Positions 43,378-51,888 of a DNA stretch of 64,000 nucleotides are shown one piece after another (positions within the stretch are counted from its first letter, which is position 1; every line of letters starts with the position of its first letter). Under the pieces are notes generated by a model. It was not told where the DNA came from and made no database searches. It saw nothing but the letters and a program-made list of their open reading frames with translations. The stretch is taken from assembly GCA_003527225.1 (NCBI GenBank), contig DPXQ01000110.1, forward strand, positions 1 through 64,000. The letters are read 5' to 3'. This DNA is from Rhizobium sp. (GTDB taxonomy: Bacteria; Pseudomonadota; Alphaproteobacteria; Rhizobiales; Rhizobiaceae). Both the position numbers and the translations under genes were made by a program.

Positions 43378-44613
43378 ATGATAAAGGGAACAGAACGCGC
43401 CGTTTCGGCGCTCGGGAGCTTGTTGCTTTTTTCCGGCCTGGCCGTCGCGCAGGAGCCTATCAAACTGGGCGTGCTCGAAGATCAGTCGGGCGATTTCGCG
43501 GCGGCGACGATCGGCAAGGTGCATGGCATCCAGATCGCAACAGACGAGATCAATGCGGCCGGCGGCATCGCCGGGCGTCCGCTGGAACTGGTCGTGTACG
43601 ACACGCAGTCCGACAATACGCGGTATCAGGAGTTTATGCGCCGCGTCCTGCAGCGCGACAAGGTGGATGCCGTCTTTGCCGGCTTCTCCAGCGCCTCGCG
43701 CGAGGCCTATCGCCCGATCGTCAACCAGTTCGACGGTCTTGCCTTCTACAACAACCAGTATGAGGGTGGCGTTTGCGACGCCAACATGATCGTCACCGGC
43801 GCCGTGCCGGAACAGCAGTTCTCCACGCTCATTCCCTACATGATGGAGACCTACGGCAAGAAGGTCTACACGATAGCCGCCGACTATAATTTTGGCCAGA
43901 TCTCGGCCGAATGGGTCCGCAACATCGTCAAGGAGAACGGCGGCGAGATGGTCGGCGAGGAGTTCATCCCGCTCGGCGTCTCGCAATTCTCGCAGACGAT
44001 CCAGAACATCCAGGCGGCCAAGCCCGATTTTGTCGTAACGCTGCTGGTTGGTACCGCGCAGGCCTCCTATTACGAACAGGCGGGTGCGGCCAGCCTCGGC
44101 CTGCCGATGGCCTCTTCCGTCAATGTCGGCCAGGGCTACGAGCACAAGCGCTTCAAGCCACCGAGCCTCGCCAACATGTTCGTGACGACGAACTACATCG
44201 AGGAAGTCGATACGCCGCAGAGCAAGGCCTTCGTCGAGAAGTGGCACAAGAAGTTCCCCGACGAGCCCTATGTGAACCAGGAAGCCGAGAACTCTTACAT
44301 CGCAGTCTATCTCTACAAGCAGATGATCGAGCGCGCCGGCGGTTCCACCAAGAAGGAGGATCTGCTGAAGGAACTTGCCAAGGGCGATGTCTGCTTCGAT
44401 GCTCCGGAAGGCAAGGTCTGCCTCGACCCCAAGAGCCAGCATATGTCGCACACGATCTATCTGGCGAAGGTCGGCGAGGACCACTCGATCACCTTCCCCA
44501 AGGTCTGGAACGACATCAAGCCCTATTGGCTGGGCGAGGCGGGCTGCGACCTGACGCAGAACGATCCGAGCGAGCAATACACGCCGTCGAACCCGCCGAA
44601 AAAGACAAACTAG
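43378..44613 (+). CDS. Urea/short-chain amide ABC substrate-binding protein (UrtA/FmdD type)
   Basis: Protein of 411 residues with a signal peptide (about 1-24, ending AVAQ). Type I periplasmic binding fold: IKLGVLEDQSGDFAAATIGK, GIQIATDEINAAGGIAGRPL, YNNQYEGGVCDANM, TIAADYNFGQISAEWVRNI and a C-terminal EAENSYIAVYLYKQMIERAG. The UrtA/FmdD branch binds urea or formamide/acetamide, and its resemblance to AmiC is expected because both see the same ligand. It starts 17 bp after amiR. A 12 bp hairpin after the stop probably stabilises this part of the message relative to the permease genes. Confidence 0.9.
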   Translation: MIKGTERAVSALGSLLLFSGLAVAQEPIKLGVLEDQSGDFAAATIGKVHGIQIATDEINAAGGIAGRPLELVVYDTQSDNTRYQEFMRRVLQRDKVDAVFAGFSSASREAYRPIVNQFDGLAFYNNQYEGGVCDANMIVTGAVPEQQFSTLIPYMMETYGKKVYTIAADYNFGQISAEWVRNIVKENGGEMVGEEFIPLGVSQFSQTIQNIQAAKPDFVVTLLVGTAQASYYEQAGAASLGLPMASSVNVGQGYEHKRFKPPSLANMFVTTNYIEEVDTPQSKAFVEKWHKKFPDEPYVNQEAENSYIAVYLYKQMIERAGGSTKKEDLLKELAKGDVCFDAPEGKVCLDPKSQHMSHTIYLAKVGEDHSITFPKVWNDIKPYWLGEAGCDLTQNDPSEQYTPSNPPKKTN

Positions 44614-44620
44614 CCGATCC

Positions 44621-44650
44621 GGGAAGGGGCTGTTCCATCGGCTCCTTCCC
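44621..44650 (+). repeat. Intercistronic hairpin after the binding-protein gene
   Basis: GGGAAGGGGCTG pairs with CGGCTCCTTCCC across a 6-base loop (12 pairs, two of them G-T). No T-run follows. Such hairpins after binding-protein genes usually protect the upstream message or attenuate partially. Confidence 0.6.
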
Positions 44651-44689
44651 ATCCCTCCCGTTTCCAACTGGTGTCAAGGATCCCTATCG

Positions 44690-45568
44690 GTGGTCAATTT
44701 CCTCTACGATCTCTTCAGCTTCGCCTATCAGGTGGGTGATGCCTTCGCCTTTCTCGTGCTGTCGGCCTGTGGCCTTGCCATCATCTTCGGCATGATGGGT
44801 GTCATCAATTTGGCCCATGGCGAGTTCATTCTGTGCGGCGCCTATGTCTGCTCCTGGTGCACGCGATCAGGACTGCCACTGCCGCTTTCCATCCTCGCCG
44901 GGGCACTGGTGGCGGGCTTCATCGGCATGCTGATCGAACGTGTCGTCATCCGGCCGCTCTACGACCGGCCTCTGGATACGATCGTCGCCACCTGGGGCGT
45001 ATCGATGATCGCCACGCAGGGGACGCTGATCCTGCTCGGATCGACCATGCCTGGAACCGGCACGCCCTTCGGCAGCTTCATGGTGGGACCCTATTCCTAT
45101 TCCCTCTATCGGCTGGTGCTGATGGCCGCTGCCGTGGCCACACTTGCCGGCCTCTGGCTCGCCTTCACCAAGACACATTTCGGCATTCTCGCCCGCTCGA
45201 CCATCCAGGTGCCCCACATGGCGCAGGCGCTCGGCGTCAATACCGGAGCCGTCTACAGCCTCACCTTCGGGCTCGGTGCCGCCCTTGCCGGCCTTGCCGG
45301 TGGGCTCTACGCCCCGACCATGACGCTGGTTCCGACGATGGGCAGCAGTGCCTTTGTCGTCGAGGCCTTCGTCACTGTCGTGGTCGGCGGCGGGGATGTG
45401 TTCCTGGGTACGGCGCCGGCCGCGGTCGTCCTCGGCATCGTCAAGGCAGGTCTCACCTCCTGGCAGGGACAACTCGCCGGCCAGATCGGCATGCTGGTCG
45501 CCGTCATCATCGTCATCCGGATCCTGCCGCGGGGAATCTCCGGTTGGATTCTGCGCGAGAGGGACTAA
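44690..45568 (+). CDS. Branched-chain-type ABC permease (UrtB/LivH type)
   Basis: Protein of 292 residues with about eight membrane helices. The LivH signature GMMGVINLAHGEFILCGAYV and the C-terminal GGGDVFLGTAPAAVVLGIVK are present. Start is GTG 44690. Together with the next permease it forms the inner-membrane channel for the amide importer. Confidence 0.9.
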   Translation: MVNFLYDLFSFAYQVGDAFAFLVLSACGLAIIFGMMGVINLAHGEFILCGAYVCSWCTRSGLPLPLSILAGALVAGFIGMLIERVVIRPLYDRPLDTIVATWGVSMIATQGTLILLGSTMPGTGTPFGSFMVGPYSYSLYRLVLMAAAVATLAGLWLAFTKTHFGILARSTIQVPHMAQALGVNTGAVYSLTFGLGAALAGLAGGLYAPTMTLVPTMGSSAFVVEAFVTVVVGGGDVFLGTAPAAVVLGIVKAGLTSWQGQLAGQIGMLVAVIIVIRILPRGISGWILRERD

Positions 45569-45569
45569 T

Positions 45570-46649
45570 ATGACGATCGGAACCCGCCTCACGAATACCG
45601 TCAGACTGATCGAAGGCCCCCAGACGCTCGGCCGCGGCCCGGCCTTCTGGAGCAGCTTTGCCCTCGTCATTCTCGCCGCCTGCCTTTATCCGCTGTTTGC
45701 CGACGGCTATGACGTCGGGAACAATGTCTACTTCTTCAACTGGGCCTTCATGGCGCTGGGTCTCAGCCTGATCTGGGGCTACGGCGGCACGCTCAGCTTC
45801 GGCCAGACCGCCTTCTTCGGCGTGGCCGGCTATACCTACGGGGTCATCTCGATCAATTTCGGCGATGCCTATGGCCTGACCATCCTCGCTCTTCTCGGCG
45901 CCATCGGACTGTCGGCGCTGCTGGCCGCCGGCCTTGGATACTTCCTCTTCTTCGGGCGCATCAGCGGTGTCTTCCTCGGCATTGTGACGCTGTCGGTCAC
46001 GCTCGTGCTGGAGCGGTTCATGGCACAGACGGCGGGGCCGGAGTGGCACGTTGGCAGCGCTCGTCTCAATGGTTTCAACGGAATGGGCGGCATGCCGTCG
46101 CTCACCATTCCATGGTTCAGCGGCGACATCGCGCTCTTTCCCGACGTGCCGCTCTATTATGTCACGCTCGGGTTGCTGGTGGTTATCTATCTAGCGCTGC
46201 GCATCCTGGTGAACTCGCGCTTCGGTAACGTGCTCGTCGCCATCCGCGAAAATCCGCTGCGGGCCGAAATGCTCGGCTACGACATCCGCATGTATCAGCT
46301 GGCGGCCTTCGTGATCGCCTCGGCACTGGCCGGCCTGTCGGGCGTCCTCTACACTTCCTGGGGCAACTATATCACGCCTTCGTCGATGGGGATGACGGCG
46401 GCGGCGCTGCCGATCGTCTGGGTCGCCGTTGGTGGCAGGGCGGATCTCACCACCACGGTGCTCGGCACCCTTCTGGTGCTCGCCGGCTTCCAGGCACTGA
46501 CCATCTACGGCAGCCAATACGCGTTGGTTGTCATGGGGTTCCTGCTGGTGCTGACGGTGCTTCTCGCGCCGACCGGGCTGATCTACGGGCTGACGGCCTT
46601 TGTTGCGAAACAGGTCCGCCGCGCCCGCGCCAAGAAGGAGGCCGCGTGA
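45570..46649 (+). CDS. Branched-chain-type ABC permease (UrtC/LivM type)
   Basis: Protein of 359 residues with about nine membrane helices. It has LivM-family features: GYGGTLSFGQTAFFGVAGYT and SRFGNVLVAIRENPLRAEML, the cytoplasmic coupling loop. ATG 45570 lies one base after the TAA of the previous gene; longer upstream readings in this frame are shadows of UrtB. The stop overlaps the ATPase start (TGATG). Confidence 0.9.
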   Translation: MTIGTRLTNTVRLIEGPQTLGRGPAFWSSFALVILAACLYPLFADGYDVGNNVYFFNWAFMALGLSLIWGYGGTLSFGQTAFFGVAGYTYGVISINFGDAYGLTILALLGAIGLSALLAAGLGYFLFFGRISGVFLGIVTLSVTLVLERFMAQTAGPEWHVGSARLNGFNGMGGMPSLTIPWFSGDIALFPDVPLYYVTLGLLVVIYLALRILVNSRFGNVLVAIRENPLRAEMLGYDIRMYQLAAFVIASALAGLSGVLYTSWGNYITPSSMGMTAAALPIVWVAVGGRADLTTTVLGTLLVLAGFQALTIYGSQYALVVMGFLLVLTVLLAPTGLIYGLTAFVAKQVRRARAKKEAA

Positions 46650-47365
46650 TGGCGCTTCTCGAAACCCGCGACCTCAATAAATGGTTCGGCGGCCTGCATG
46701 TGACAGGCGGGGTCAACTTCGCGCTCGAACCCGGTGAAATCCACTGCCTGATCGGCCCGAATGGCGCCGGCAAGAGCACCTTCTTCCGCCTGATTCTCGG
46801 CGAACATTCTCCCTCGAGCGGCCGGATCATCTATGATGGCGAGGACGTGACGAAGGCGAAACCCTTCCAGCGTATCCGCCGCGGCATCAGCGTCAAATTC
46901 CAGGTGCCGGGCATCTTCAAGGCGCTGAGTGTCCGCCAGAATCTGATCATTGCGCTTCAGCACCACCACGCGCCGGCACTGCTGTCCAAGGAGGTCGACC
47001 GTCTGCTCGAATTCCTGAACCTCGGCGAGGCAACGGATCAGCTGGCAGGCAATCTCAGCCATGGGCAAAAACAATGGCTCGAAATCGGCATGGCGATCGG
47101 GCTGAAACCGAAACTGCTGCTGCTCGACGAGCCGACAGCCGGAATGACGCCGGATGAAACAGCGGCGACCGGCGAGATGGTGCAGGCGCTCAACCGCGAA
47201 GGCGTGACGGTGCTGGCGGTGGAACACGACATGGCCTTCGTTCGCCAGATCGCCCAAAGGGTCACCGTGCTGCATTTCGGCAAGATCTTCGCCCAGGGCA
47301 CCATCGATGAAATCATGGCCGACGAGCGTGTGGCAGCGATCTATCTGGGAGACGTCCATGCGTAG
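46649..47365 (+). CDS. Branched-chain-type ABC ATPase (UrtD/LivG type)
   Basis: Protein of 238 residues. Walker A GPNGAGKST, signature LSHGQKQWLEIGMAIG (SHGQ in place of SGGQ, characteristic of the urea/amide UrtD branch), Walker B LLLLDEPTAGMT and switch His VEHDM are all present. ATG 46649 overlaps the UrtC stop by one base, and its own stop lies inside the next gene. Confidence 0.92.
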   Translation: MALLETRDLNKWFGGLHVTGGVNFALEPGEIHCLIGPNGAGKSTFFRLILGEHSPSSGRIIYDGEDVTKAKPFQRIRRGISVKFQVPGIFKALSVRQNLIIALQHHHAPALLSKEVDRLLEFLNLGEATDQLAGNLSHGQKQWLEIGMAIGLKPKLLLLDEPTAGMTPDETAATGEMVQALNREGVTVLAVEHDMAFVRQIAQRVTVLHFGKIFAQGTIDEIMADERVAAIYLGDVHA

Positions 47366-48074
47366 CGAGGTGCTCCTTAACACAATGGGCCTGTGGTCCG
47401 GCTATGGCGGCAAGCCGGTGCTGCAGGGAATCGACGTCGAAGTCAAAGAGGGTGAGATCGTTGCGGTGATCGGCCGCAACGGCGTCGGCAAATCGACGCT
47501 GATCAAGAGCCTTATAGGACTGTTGCCGGCAGACAAGGGCTCGATCGTCTTTCAGGGCAGGACGATCGACCAGGTTCCCGCTTATCATCGCGCGCGCCTT
47601 GGTATCGGTTATGTGCCGCAGGGACGCGATGTGTTCCCGCGCATGACGGTGCTCGAAAATCTGATCGTCGGTCAGTCGATCAGCCGCGTCCCGGTGCCGA
47701 AGGACCGGATTGAGGAGATCTTCGGATATTTCCCGATCCTGAAGGAGCGGCGCGACCAGCGGGCCGGAACCATGTCCGGCGGGCAGCAGCAGCAGCTTGC
47801 GATCGGGCGCGTGCTGATGGGGGCGCCGGCGCTGATCCTGCTCGACGAACCATCCGAGGGCATCCAACCGAACATCGTCCAGGATATCGCCCGCATCATG
47901 GTCGAGCTCAATCGCAAGACCGGGGTGACCGTCGTCTTCGTCGAACAGAACATCGACATGATCCGCGCAATGGCACAGCGCAGCTACGTCATCGACAAAG
48001 GGCGCATTACCGCGGAGATCACCATCGACATGCTCGAGGACAGGGACACGGTGCGCCGGTACCTCTCCGTCTAG
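47358..48074 (+). CDS. Branched-chain-type ABC ATPase (UrtE/LivF type)
   Basis: Protein of 238 residues. Walker A GRNGVGKST, the LivF-type loop GIGYVPQGRDVFPRMTVLEN, signature MSGGQQQQLAIGRVLM, Walker B LILLDEPSEGIQ and switch region VEQNIDMI are present. It overlaps the UrtD gene by eight bases and completes the five-gene importer. Confidence 0.92.
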   Translation: MRSEVLLNTMGLWSGYGGKPVLQGIDVEVKEGEIVAVIGRNGVGKSTLIKSLIGLLPADKGSIVFQGRTIDQVPAYHRARLGIGYVPQGRDVFPRMTVLENLIVGQSISRVPVPKDRIEEIFGYFPILKERRDQRAGTMSGGQQQQLAIGRVLMGAPALILLDEPSEGIQPNIVQDIARIMVELNRKTGVTVVFVEQNIDMIRAMAQRSYVIDKGRITAEITIDMLEDRDTVRRYLSV

Positions 48075-48119
48075 CCAATCCAATCCAATCCACCAGGACA
48101 AAACAAGGAGGTTTCACCT

Positions 48120-49118
48120 ATGAGCTGGTTGAGCGAATCCATCATGAGCCGCCGCGGCGTTGCCAAGGGGCAGCCGGGCGAAACATACTCGATCACGGAG
48201 AAGACGCAGGGACAGTATCACTACGTCTACGGCCCCTTCGCCGAACCTGTACTCAGCGTCGATCCCGGCGCGGTCGTCTCCGCCGAGACGCATGACGCGT
48301 TCGAAGGCAAGATCAAGGCCGAGACCGACATGCCGAGCCAGATCCTGAACTTTCCCTTCCTCAACCCGCAGAACGGCCCCATCCACGTCAACGGGGCCGA
48401 GAAGGGCGATTGCCTCGCCGTCTACATCAAGAGCATCGTTCCCCGTGGCCCGCAGCCGCGCGGCACGACCGTGATCATGCCGGAATTCGGCGGGCTGGTG
48501 CCGACGATGGATACCGCGCTTCTGACCACACCATTGCCGGAACGGGTGCGCAAGCTCGAGGTGGATATTGAGACAGGTGTGAAATGGAACGACAGGATCA
48601 CGCTGCCCTACGAGCCCTTCATCGGCACGATCGGTACGGCGCCCGAGATCGAGGCGATCTCGTCGCTGGTGCCCGACTATTATGGCGGCAACATGGACCT
48701 TCCCGATATCGGGCCCGGCAGCGTGATCTATCTACCGGTGCAGACGAAGGGGGCCTATCTCTATCTCGGCGATTGCCACGCGGCTCAGGGCGATGGCGAA
48801 CTCTGCGGTGTCGCGATCGAGCATCCGACCGTTACCACCATCCAGATCGATCTCATCAAGGGCTGGGCGATCCGCGCGCCGAGACTGGAGAATGACAGGT
48901 TCTTCATGACGATCGGCTCGGCCCGGCCGATGGAGGATGCCGCCCGCGGCGCCTATCGTGAACTGATCCGCTGGATGGTCGCCGATTTCGGTTTCGAGGA
49001 AATCGACGCCTACATGCTGCTGACGCAGTGTGGACGCATCCGTCTCGGAAACATGGTCGATCCGAAATACACGCTCGGTGCCTCCGTCCTCAAATCCATC
49101 GTCGGTGCCCCGCATTAA
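48120..49118 (+). CDS. fmdA: Formamidase/acetamidase (FmdA family)
   Basis: Protein of 332 residues, the shorter acetamidase-type branch of the FmdA/AmdA family. GPIHVNGAEKGDCLAVYI, HPTVTTIQIDLIKGW, QTKGAYLYLGDCHAAQGDGE and CGVAIE match the metal-binding core (GDCHAAQGDGE). The enzyme hydrolyses formamide or acetamide to ammonia and acid in the cytoplasm. A strong AAGGAGG ribosome site precedes ATG 48120. It follows the amide importer and is the likely main output of the AmiC/AmiR circuit. A short tandem of CCAAT-type units (CCAATCCAATCCAATCC) lies in the 45 bp gap before it. Confidence 0.93.
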   Translation: MSWLSESIMSRRGVAKGQPGETYSITEKTQGQYHYVYGPFAEPVLSVDPGAVVSAETHDAFEGKIKAETDMPSQILNFPFLNPQNGPIHVNGAEKGDCLAVYIKSIVPRGPQPRGTTVIMPEFGGLVPTMDTALLTTPLPERVRKLEVDIETGVKWNDRITLPYEPFIGTIGTAPEIEAISSLVPDYYGGNMDLPDIGPGSVIYLPVQTKGAYLYLGDCHAAQGDGELCGVAIEHPTVTTIQIDLIKGWAIRAPRLENDRFFMTIGSARPMEDAARGAYRELIRWMVADFGFEEIDAYMLLTQCGRIRLGNMVDPKYTLGASVLKSIVGAPH

Positions 49119-49125
49119 TCCGCAA

Positions 49126-49154
49126 GGGGCGTCCGGCTTGTTTGCGGACGCCCC
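49126..49154 (+). repeat. Intercistronic hairpin after fmdA
   Basis: GGGGCGTCCG pairs perfectly with CGGACGCCCC over a 9-base loop. No T-run follows, so transcription probably continues in part to the nitrilase-fold gene. Confidence 0.65.
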
Positions 49155-49178
49155 GTTCGCCATTCAACGGAGGTTTTC

Positions 49179-50903
49179 ATGACTGCGCCATTCAAGGCAG
49201 CCACCATCCAGTTCGAGCCGACGTTCGGCGACAAAGAGCGCAACGTCGCAACTTTGCTGGCGTTTGTGGACGAGGCGGCGCAGGCTGGCGCAAGATTGAT
49301 CACGACCCCGGAAATGGCGACGACCGGCTATTGCTGGTATGACCGCCGTGAGGTTGCCGATTTTGTCGAGCCGGTGCCCGGGCCGACGACGGATCGCTTT
49401 GCGTCGATTGCCAGGGAGCGCGATTGCTTCGTCGTGTTGGGAATGCCGGAGGTCGATCCTCTGACCAATCTCTACTACAATTCCGCTGTATTGATCGGCC
49501 CGGATGGTGTCGTCGGCACCCACCGCAAGACCCATCCCTATATTTCCGAGCCGAAATGGGCCGCATCCGGCGATCTCGGCCACCAGGTGTTCGAGACCAG
49601 CATCGGCCGGATCGCGCTTTTGATTTGCATGGATATTCATTTCATCGAAACGGCACGGCTCGTGGCGCTCGGCGGGGCCGATGTCATCTGCCATATCTCC
49701 AACTGGCTGGCCGAGAGGACGCCCGCGCCCTACTGGATCAGCCGGGCTTTCGAGAATGGCTGCTACCTGATCGAGAGCAATCGCTGGGGTCTGGAGCGCG
49801 GCGTCCAGTTCTCCGGCGGCAGCTGCATCATCGCGCCGGATGCCGAGGTCCTCGCTGTCATCGATGATGGCGACGCCATTGCCTATGCCGTGATCGAGCC
49901 GGAAAAGGCGCGGGCGCGCCTGGTCATGGGTGAACCGGTGATGGAGCAGCGGCGTCCCGAGATGTATGCCGAGCTGATGACCAACACCTTCAGCTGGAAT
50001 CCGAAGGACTTCTTCAGCCTCTACGGTCACGAGGCGATTCCTTCCGGACGCAGCGCCCGCATCGCGGTGGCCGAGATGGCGCCATCCGAAGTGCTCGCCT
50101 CCAACCTCGCTACCATTACGGCTCTGGCGGAGCAAGCCAGCCAGGAAGGCGCTGAACTCGTGGTCTTTCCGGAACAGGCGCTGACCGGCCTCGCAGGCGC
50201 CGCCGCCAGTGCGATCGAGCCCACTGATCCGGCAATGTCGGCGTTGGCGCGACTAGCCGAAAGCCTCAACCTGTTCTTGGTCGTAGGCTATGCGGAGCAG
50301 GCGGGGGAAACGCTCTACAACAGCGTTGTCGTTCTCGGCCCCAAGGGCGAAAGGTGGAATTATCGCCAAATTCATCTGGCAACTGGAACGCGCATATGGG
50401 CAAGCGCGGGGCAGGATTGGCTGGTCTGCGATCTTCCATTCGGCAGGCTCGGAGTGCTCATCGGCCACGATGCGGCCTTCCCCGAGGCCGGCCGTGTGCT
50501 GGCGCTGCGCGGCTGCGATCTGATAGCCTGCCCTTCGGCAATCGCGACGAAATTCGTGATGGACCATGCGGGCACTGCTGTCTCGCACCCCGAGCCGATC
50601 CCGACCGGAGCCGATACCCATCACTGGCACCATTATCGGGTCCGCGCCGGCGAGAACAATTGCTACATTGCCTTTGCCAACGCACTGCATTCTTCCGAAC
50701 CCCATTCCTGCTTCAGCGGTATCTTCGGTCCCGATACATTTGCGTTCCCACGAAACGAGACGATTATCGTTCCCGGTCAGAATCTTGCCTTGGCCAATAT
50801 CGACATCGCTGATGGAAACAGCCGCTGTCCCGTTAATGTGGTCAGGCGAAAAGAACTCGTACTGATGCGCCTGCCGCACCACTATAATTCCTTAGTCCTC
50901 TGA
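49179..50903 (+). CDS. Double nitrilase-fold protein; second half catalytically dead
   Basis: Protein of 574 residues made of two carbon-nitrogen hydrolase domains. The first has the full Glu-Lys-Cys triad: Glu45 (TPEMATTG), Lys117 (HRKTHPY) and Cys150 (LICMDIHF). The second keeps Glu332 (FPEQALTG), but the Lys position reads YRQIH and the nucleophile position is His430 (VLIGHDAAF), so it cannot work as a nitrilase. The first half probably hydrolyses an aliphatic amide or nitrile that reaches the cell with the amides imported here. The second half may be structural or a ligand sensor. It is the last gene of the amide operon, with an AACGGAGG ribosome site. Confidence 0.88.
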   Translation: MTAPFKAATIQFEPTFGDKERNVATLLAFVDEAAQAGARLITTPEMATTGYCWYDRREVADFVEPVPGPTTDRFASIARERDCFVVLGMPEVDPLTNLYYNSAVLIGPDGVVGTHRKTHPYISEPKWAASGDLGHQVFETSIGRIALLICMDIHFIETARLVALGGADVICHISNWLAERTPAPYWISRAFENGCYLIESNRWGLERGVQFSGGSCIIAPDAEVLAVIDDGDAIAYAVIEPEKARARLVMGEPVMEQRRPEMYAELMTNTFSWNPKDFFSLYGHEAIPSGRSARIAVAEMAPSEVLASNLATITALAEQASQEGAELVVFPEQALTGLAGAAASAIEPTDPAMSALARLAESLNLFLVVGYAEQAGETLYNSVVVLGPKGERWNYRQIHLATGTRIWASAGQDWLVCDLPFGRLGVLIGHDAAFPEAGRVLALRGCDLIACPSAIATKFVMDHAGTAVSHPEPIPTGADTHHWHHYRVRAGENNCYIAFANALHSSEPHSCFSGIFGPDTFAFPRNETIIVPGQNLALANIDIADGNSRCPVNVVRRKELVLMRLPHHYNSLVL

Positions 50904-51000
50904 GTTTCTGACACGACCAGGGCGACCTCGGCACGCGGAGGGCCGACGAACCGGATGCTTGCGGGAAGCCTCGTCGATGGAAAGCCGGCCGTCGGGTCGA

Positions 51001-51165
51001 TCAGCGCTTCTGCGACAACTCAGGGCGGAAGGCGGTGACGGATTGCGAAATGCTGTCAGAAGATGGAAGCGGTTGAACCGGGACGGTGTCATGATCGGTG
51101 ACGCCGGCCTGTCGGATGACGGCATAAAGGAGCAGTCCCCCGATTATCCAGTATCGCTTCTTCAT
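51001..51165 (-). CDS. Small single-span membrane protein (hypothetical)
   Basis: An ORF of 54 codons: MKKRYWIIGGLLLYAVIRQA, then a polar tail. The N-terminus is a typical positive-inside membrane helix. GAGG lies about 9 nt upstream of ATG 51165. No family is recognised; size makes the call tentative. Confidence 0.45.
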   Translation of the reverse strand: MKKRYWIIGGLLLYAVIRQAGVTDHDTVPVQPLPSSDSISQSVTAFRPELSQKR

Positions 51166-51293
51166 GCTGAAGCCCTCGCCCTGGAGCTTGGCGCACATTC
51201 CGACGATCGGCAAGCATTGCCTGCAGGGCGACAAGATTCGCCTTTTCGGCGAGTTGCGGTTACGATTTCCGCGGCGGCAACAGGAGAGGCATC

Positions 51294-51434
51294 ATGGCAA
51301 GTGGATGGGACAAGTCACCGGGTCCTGATAACGACTATGCCAGCGGACCGTGGTCCGCGGCCCGGACGATCGGCCTGGTTGCCTTGATGTTGGTTGTCTT
51401 CGGGGCTATCGGGGCGTTGGCATTCTTTTCATAG
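51294..51434 (+). CDS. Small membrane protein of 46 residues (hypothetical)
   Basis: ATG 51294 has AGGAGAGG about 6 nt upstream. The protein begins MASGWDKSPGPDNDYASGPW and ends in a single membrane helix (IGLVALMLVVFGAIGALAFF). Good ribosome site and sensible topology favour a real gene. Function unknown. The following 450 bp (51435-51888) contain no supported gene. Confidence 0.55.
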   Translation: MASGWDKSPGPDNDYASGPWSAARTIGLVALMLVVFGAIGALAFFS

Positions 51435-51888
51435 GATTGAGTGACGACGTAATCCGGAATCCCGTTCAGGAGAACAATCCAGCCGCATGCCGTGTGTTTG
51501 CAGTTGTGTTGAGGGCAAAATCGGCCCGCGATACTGGCATGGTGGCCATGTGCCTGGTCGGGTGAGGGGCGGAAAACGGGAGACGGGCTGTTTGCAGTCT
51601 TGCTCCGTCTGTTGCCGGATTTCGCGACGGCTCGCAGCGGCAGCACCTTACCTTCCTACTTGTCGCTGATGTTCCAGGCATTGCCTTGTTGAACGAGGTC
51701 ATCGCCTTTCGCGCTCCTCTTGCGTTTCGGCGAGAGCCGAGCGCCCATCCCGAGACAGAGACGACTGTCTCCAACCGCATTGGCGGTTCCCTTCAGGGGC
51801 CGGAGAGACGGTGGCGCGCCGTTCAAGTGTTGCACGCGCCGGCAAAACGTGACTTTCCGCCGCTTGAGATGCGTTTTGCGCAGCACAG

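Noticed and set aside
45348..45569. An upstream extension of the UrtC-type permease
   Set aside because: It is a shadow of UrtB; ATG 45570 directly after the UrtB stop gives the normal family length.
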